NCBI GenBank assembly: GCA_023436715.1
Contig: JAEZIJ010000080.1
Coordinates: forward strand, 1-7,914
Length of the DNA stretch: 7,914 nt
Direction of reading: 5' to 3'
Origin: Acidobacteriota bacterium
GTDB taxonomy: Bacteria; Acidobacteriota; Terriglobia; Bryobacterales; Bryobacteraceae
The position numbers and the translations under genes were made by a program. Position 1 is the stretch's first letter; each line of letters begins with the position of its first letter. Of this stretch, positions 5,280 through 7,914 are shown piece after piece. The notes beneath the pieces were generated by a model. The model was not told the origin of the DNA. It worked only from the letters and a program-made list of their open reading frames with translations, and searched no databases.

Positions 5280-7633
5280 CTGGTTCGGACGACGTCCAGG
5301 TCTTGCCTGTTCTGCCTTTGAAGAACAGCGTCCTCTTTCCGCACTTATTGATGCCATTGTCTGTGGGCAGGCCTTCTTCGCGGGCTGCGGCGGAAGCGGC
5401 TCTCGCCACCGAGGGAAAGGAACTGGTCATAGTCGCCCAGCGCGAGGCCTCCAAGGACGAACCTGAAGCCGACGACCTGTACGACATCGGGACAAGGGCC
5501 GTCATCAAGAAGATGGCGAGGCCGAACGAAGGCCACATGGAATTGATCGTGCTCGGCGTGGAGCGCGTCGTCCTGCTTCGCCTGGAGCAAACGCAGCCGT
5601 ATTTGACCGCGCGGGTCCGTCCGTACCCGATGCCGGAGGAAAACACGCCTGAGGTGCAGGCCCTCCACCGCGCGGTTACCGAACTGGCGCAACGCGCGAT
5701 TCAACTGGCCCAGCCGAATATTCCGGCCGAGGTGGGCCAGTTACTATCGTCGACGGAGGACCCCGTCCGGCTAGCGTATCTCCTGGGTTCGATGATGAGC
5801 CTGGAGCTTGGCAGGGAGCAGGCTTTGCTCGAGGCCGCGAGCCCCGGCGAAGCGCTCCGCCTCATGCACAAGTTCCTCACGAACGAGGTGCAGGTGCTCG
5901 AACTGCGCAACAAGATCACCAGCGAGGCGCAGAGCGAGATGAGCAAGCAGCAGCGCGAGTACCTGCTGCGCCAGCAGTTGCGCGCGATCCAACAGGAACT
6001 CGGCGAGAAGGACCCGCAGCAGGCGGAGGTGGAGATCCTTCGGGAGCGCCTGGAGAAACTCGAACTGCCCGAAGAGGTGCGAAAGGAAGCGCAGCGCGAA
6101 CTGGGGCGCCTGGAGCGGCTGCCGCCCGGCGCGCCAGACTATCAGGTGATCCGCACCTACCTCGACTTCGTTGTCGAGCTGCCCTGGAGCACATTCACCC
6201 AGGACCAGCTCGATCTCGCGCGGGCGCGCCAGGTGCTCGATGAGGACCATTTCGACCTCAAGGACGTGAAGGAGCGCATCCTCGAGCAGTTGGGCGTATT
6301 GAAACTCAACCCGGAAGCCAAGGCTCCGATTCTGTGCTTCTTCGGACCGCCCGGAGTGGGCAAGACCTCGCTGGGGCAATCCATCGCCCGCGCGCTCGGA
6401 CGGAAGTTCGAGCGCCTGAGCCTGGGCGGCATGCACGATGAAGCGGAGCTGCGCGGCCACCGCCGGACTTACATCGGCGCGATGCCGGGGCGGATCATCC
6501 AGGCGATCCGGCGCGCGGGTTCGCGGAATCCGGTGCTGATGCTGGACGAAGTGGACAAGCTCGGACGCGACTTCCGCGGCGACCCGGCGGCGGCGCTGCT
6601 TGAAATCCTCGACCCCGAGCAGAACAAAAGCTTCCGCGACAACTACCTCGATCTGCCGTTCGACCTCTCGAAGGTGTTCTTCATCACGACCGCCAATACT
6701 CTGGATACGGTCCCGCGGCCGCTGCTGGACCGAATGGAGATGCTCCGGCTGACGGGCTACAGCGCCGAGGAGAAGATCCAGATCGCGAAACGGTATCTCA
6801 TTCCGCGGCAACTTCAGCAGGCGGGCCTGACCCCGGAGCAATGCACGTTCACGGACGACTCGCTTCGGAGCATCATCACGCGCTACACGCGCGAGGCAGG
6901 CCTGCGGCAATTGGAGCGCACCATCGGGCGAGTGGCCCGCAAGGTGGCGCTACGGTATGCCGAGGGGAGAACCTTGCCCGTCGTTGTCCACGGTGCCGGC
7001 CTCGTGGACTTACTGGGGCCCTACATCTTCGCCCAGGAGGAACTACGGAAGGACCTGCCGCCCGGGGTGGCGACGGGGCTGGCCTGGACCGAGACCGGCG
7101 GCGACGTCCTCTACGTGGAGGCCACGCTGCTCCCTGGAGGCAAGGGGTTGACTATCACCGGCCAGATCGGCGAGGTGATGCAGGAGTCCGCGAGGGCAGC
7201 CCAGAGCTACATCTGGTCGCACGCCGAGGAACTGGGAATCGATCCGGCGGTTTTCAGGGATTCCGGGATACACGTTCACGTTCCGGCCGGGGCGATTCCG
7301 AAGGACGGCCCGTCGGCCGGAATCACGATGGCTACGGCGATGGCGTCGCTTTACATGCAGATTCCGAGCCGGCCGGATACGGCCATGACCGGCGAGATCA
7401 CGCTGACGGGGCTGGTGCTGCCGATCGGGGGAGTCAAGGAAAAAGTGCTGGCCGCGCGCCGCGCGGGCGTGCGCCGCATCGTTCTGCCGCGCGGTAACGA
7501 GAAAGACCTCATCGAACTGCCGGAAGAGGTGCGCAGGGAGATCGAGTTCATCCCGGCCGATCGCGTCGAGGAGGTGCTGGCGGCGGCGCTCCCGCGCGTG
7601 CGGGAGAAGCTGGAGGCGGTGAAAGCGGGATAG
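5276..7633 (+). CDS. lon: ATP-dependent Lon protease (LonA type)
   Basis: This full-length 785-residue LonA is a cytoplasmic ATP-driven hexameric protease that degrades misfolded and selected regulatory proteins. The substrate-binding N-terminal domain opens with LPVLPLKNSVLFPHLLMPL (10-28), and a Gln/Glu/Arg-rich coiled-coil region spans roughly 205-280. The AAA+ module has Walker A GPPGVGKT (357-364), Walker B VLMLDEVD (420-427), and the Lon hallmark GHRRTYIGAMPGRI between them. The protease domain has the catalytic dyad Ser680 in PKDGPSAG (675-682) and Lys723 in GGVKEK (718-723), 43 residues apart as in E. coli Lon. All key residues are intact. The start is set by GGAGGG (5267-5272), 3 nt before the ATG, and by the 4-bp ATGA overlap with hsp20. 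There is no N-terminal membrane segment, which excludes LonB. A hairpin at the stop codon may end the transcript. Confidence 0.98.
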   Translation: MTGSDDVQVLPVLPLKNSVLFPHLLMPLSVGRPSSRAAAEAALATEGKELVIVAQREASKDEPEADDLYDIGTRAVIKKMARPNEGHMELIVLGVERVVLLRLEQTQPYLTARVRPYPMPEENTPEVQALHRAVTELAQRAIQLAQPNIPAEVGQLLSSTEDPVRLAYLLGSMMSLELGREQALLEAASPGEALRLMHKFLTNEVQVLELRNKITSEAQSEMSKQQREYLLRQQLRAIQQELGEKDPQQAEVEILRERLEKLELPEEVRKEAQRELGRLERLPPGAPDYQVIRTYLDFVVELPWSTFTQDQLDLARARQVLDEDHFDLKDVKERILEQLGVLKLNPEAKAPILCFFGPPGVGKTSLGQSIARALGRKFERLSLGGMHDEAELRGHRRTYIGAMPGRIIQAIRRAGSRNPVLMLDEVDKLGRDFRGDPAAALLEILDPEQNKSFRDNYLDLPFDLSKVFFITTANTLDTVPRPLLDRMEMLRLTGYSAEEKIQIAKRYLIPRQLQQAGLTPEQCTFTDDSLRSIITRYTREAGLRQLERTIGRVARKVALRYAEGRTLPVVVHGAGLVDLLGPYIFAQEELRKDLPPGVATGLAWTETGGDVLYVEATLLPGGKGLTITGQIGEVMQESARAAQSYIWSHAEELGIDPAVFRDSGIHVHVPAGAIPKDGPSAGITMATAMASLYMQIPSRPDTAMTGEITLTGLVLPIGGVKEKVLAARRAGVRRIVLPRGNEKDLIELPEEVRREIEFIPADRVEEVLAAALPRVREKLEAVKAG

Positions 7634-7655
7634 ATCCCACCGGGAGCGGGATCTA
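7631..7655 (+). terminator. Hairpin incorporating the lon stop codon, possible terminator
   Basis: TAGATCCC (7631-7638) and GGGATCTA (7648-7655) form a perfect 8-bp stem around a 9-nt loop, and the first three bases are the lon stop codon. It is followed by CATTTTCC, a short T-run of four, so intrinsic termination would be weak. Competing pairing of the loop GGG with CCC is possible. Confidence 0.45.
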
Positions 7656-7667
7656 CATTTTCCGTGG

Positions 7668-7687
7668 GGCAGGCGGTTTCGCCTGCC
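7668..7687. repeat. GGCAGGCG-type palindrome downstream of lon
   Basis: GGCAGGCG (7668-7675) and CGCCTGCC (7680-7687) form a perfect 8-bp stem with a GTTT loop. A preceding GTGGG echoes the CCCAC flank of the left-end copy at 123-148. Its 16-bp right part (7672-7687) is also the exact reverse complement of 7777-7792. It may serve as a second 3' stem-loop for lon, but no T-run follows. Confidence 0.7.
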
Positions 7688-7776
7688 TTGTCGAGTCTTA
7701 GAAAGGCTTGCCCAGGCAGGGAAAGCGTCACCGGGATGCCAGTGTGGCAGCCGTCTCCGAAGAACTCTTCTGCGGT

Positions 7777-7793
7777 GGCAGGCGAAACCGCCC
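7777..7793. repeat. GGCAGGCG-type palindrome at the edge of the right terminal repeat
   Basis: GGCAGGCGAAACCGCC (7777-7792) is the reverse complement of 7672-7687, 89 bp away, and straddles the inner edge of the right terminal repeat. The 7656-7776 stretch between lon and this element shows only small weak dyads, such as TGCCA-GTG-TGGCA at 7737-7749, and no gene. Confidence 0.7.
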
Positions 7794-7914
7794 AATGCCA
7801 CTTAAATAAGTCTTTCTGAAACATCAAGGATGCTTTATGTTTCAGCTATGGATTCTCTTTGTGAAGACGCCTGGGGCTTGTACGAACGCTGCATCTCCAC
7901 AGGCATAGTGGAGT
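7788..7914. repeat. Right copy of 127-bp perfect inverted terminal repeat
   Basis: Exact reverse complement of 1-127, ending at the last base of the window. Its internal hairpins are mirrored at 7816-7845 (9-bp stem) and 7895-7913 (6-bp stem). The two inner flanks differ at once (left AAC, right TTT when aligned) and then share CGCCTGCC, which suggests that a GGCGG-type palindrome marks the repeat's inner border. Confidence 0.97.
7830..7914 (+). CDS. Possible 5' fragment of an unidentified gene, running off the right edge
   Basis: This is the mirror copy of the minus-strand frame at 1-85: ATG at 7830, a second in-frame ATG at 7848, 28 codons without a stop, and an in-frame TAA upstream at 7803. 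The hairpin 7816-7845 places AAGG and the first ATG in its loop, so either translation is controlled by the fold or the true start is the second ATG just after the stem. The product is not recognised. Only a longer sequence would show whether the frame continues as a gene, such as a transposase. Confidence 0.27.
   Translation, partial: MLYVSAMDSLCEDAWGLYERCISTGIVE

Noticed and set aside
5771..6910. 379-codon minus-strand open frame
   Set aside because: It is fully antisense to lon across its coiled-coil and AAA+ regions, is rich in Arg/Leu/Gln as expected from a shadow frame, and shows no recognisable motif.

Overview
The window is a GC-rich bacterial segment with six intact chromosomal-type genes, lying between two exact 127-bp inverted copies of one repeat that form its first and last bases. 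I infer an Acidobacteriota-like host, possibly near Bryobacterales/Solibacter. The grounds are the gene mix (C45 acylase, SnoaL-like protein, S66 carboxypeptidase, baeRF, Hsp20-Lon) and the scattered short GC-rich palindromes. No rRNA or tRNA is present to test this, so the taxonomy is weakly supported.

Layout, left to right: (1) 1-127, left repeat copy, containing the 5' end of a possible outward-facing gene. (2) 196-1605 (-), an exported or membrane-anchored C45-type Ntn acyltransferase/hydrolase. (3) 1606-1817, a divergent promoter region with a perfect TATAAT box for each gene and an 8+1+8 dyad between them. (4) 1818-2261 (+), a SnoaL/NTF2-like protein. (5) 2264-3289 (-), an S66 LD-carboxypeptidase with a Tat-like leader, converging on the previous gene with 2 bp between stops. 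(6) 3290-3743, a gene-free divergent spacer holding a mosaic of palindromic repeats arranged nearly mirror-symmetrically. (7) 3744-7633 (+), three genes on one strand: a bacterial eRF1/Vms1-like protein (baeRF) with a zinc ribbon, a small heat-shock protein, and LonA protease. The last two overlap by 4 bp. (8) 7634-7787, a hairpin at the lon stop and GGCAGGCG-type palindromes. (9) 7788-7914, the right repeat copy.

Functionally, the left half looks like envelope or small-molecule hydrolysis. The right half looks like a protein quality-control unit: a release-factor-like protein that could free nascent chains, a holdase chaperone and an ATP-dependent protease. That unit is the most promising biology here. 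Its grouping is read from the sequence; the joint pathway is inference. The terminal inverted repeats may reflect a composite mobile element, dispersed genomic repeats, or simply a de Bruijn-graph contig whose two ends stop at the same 127-mer.
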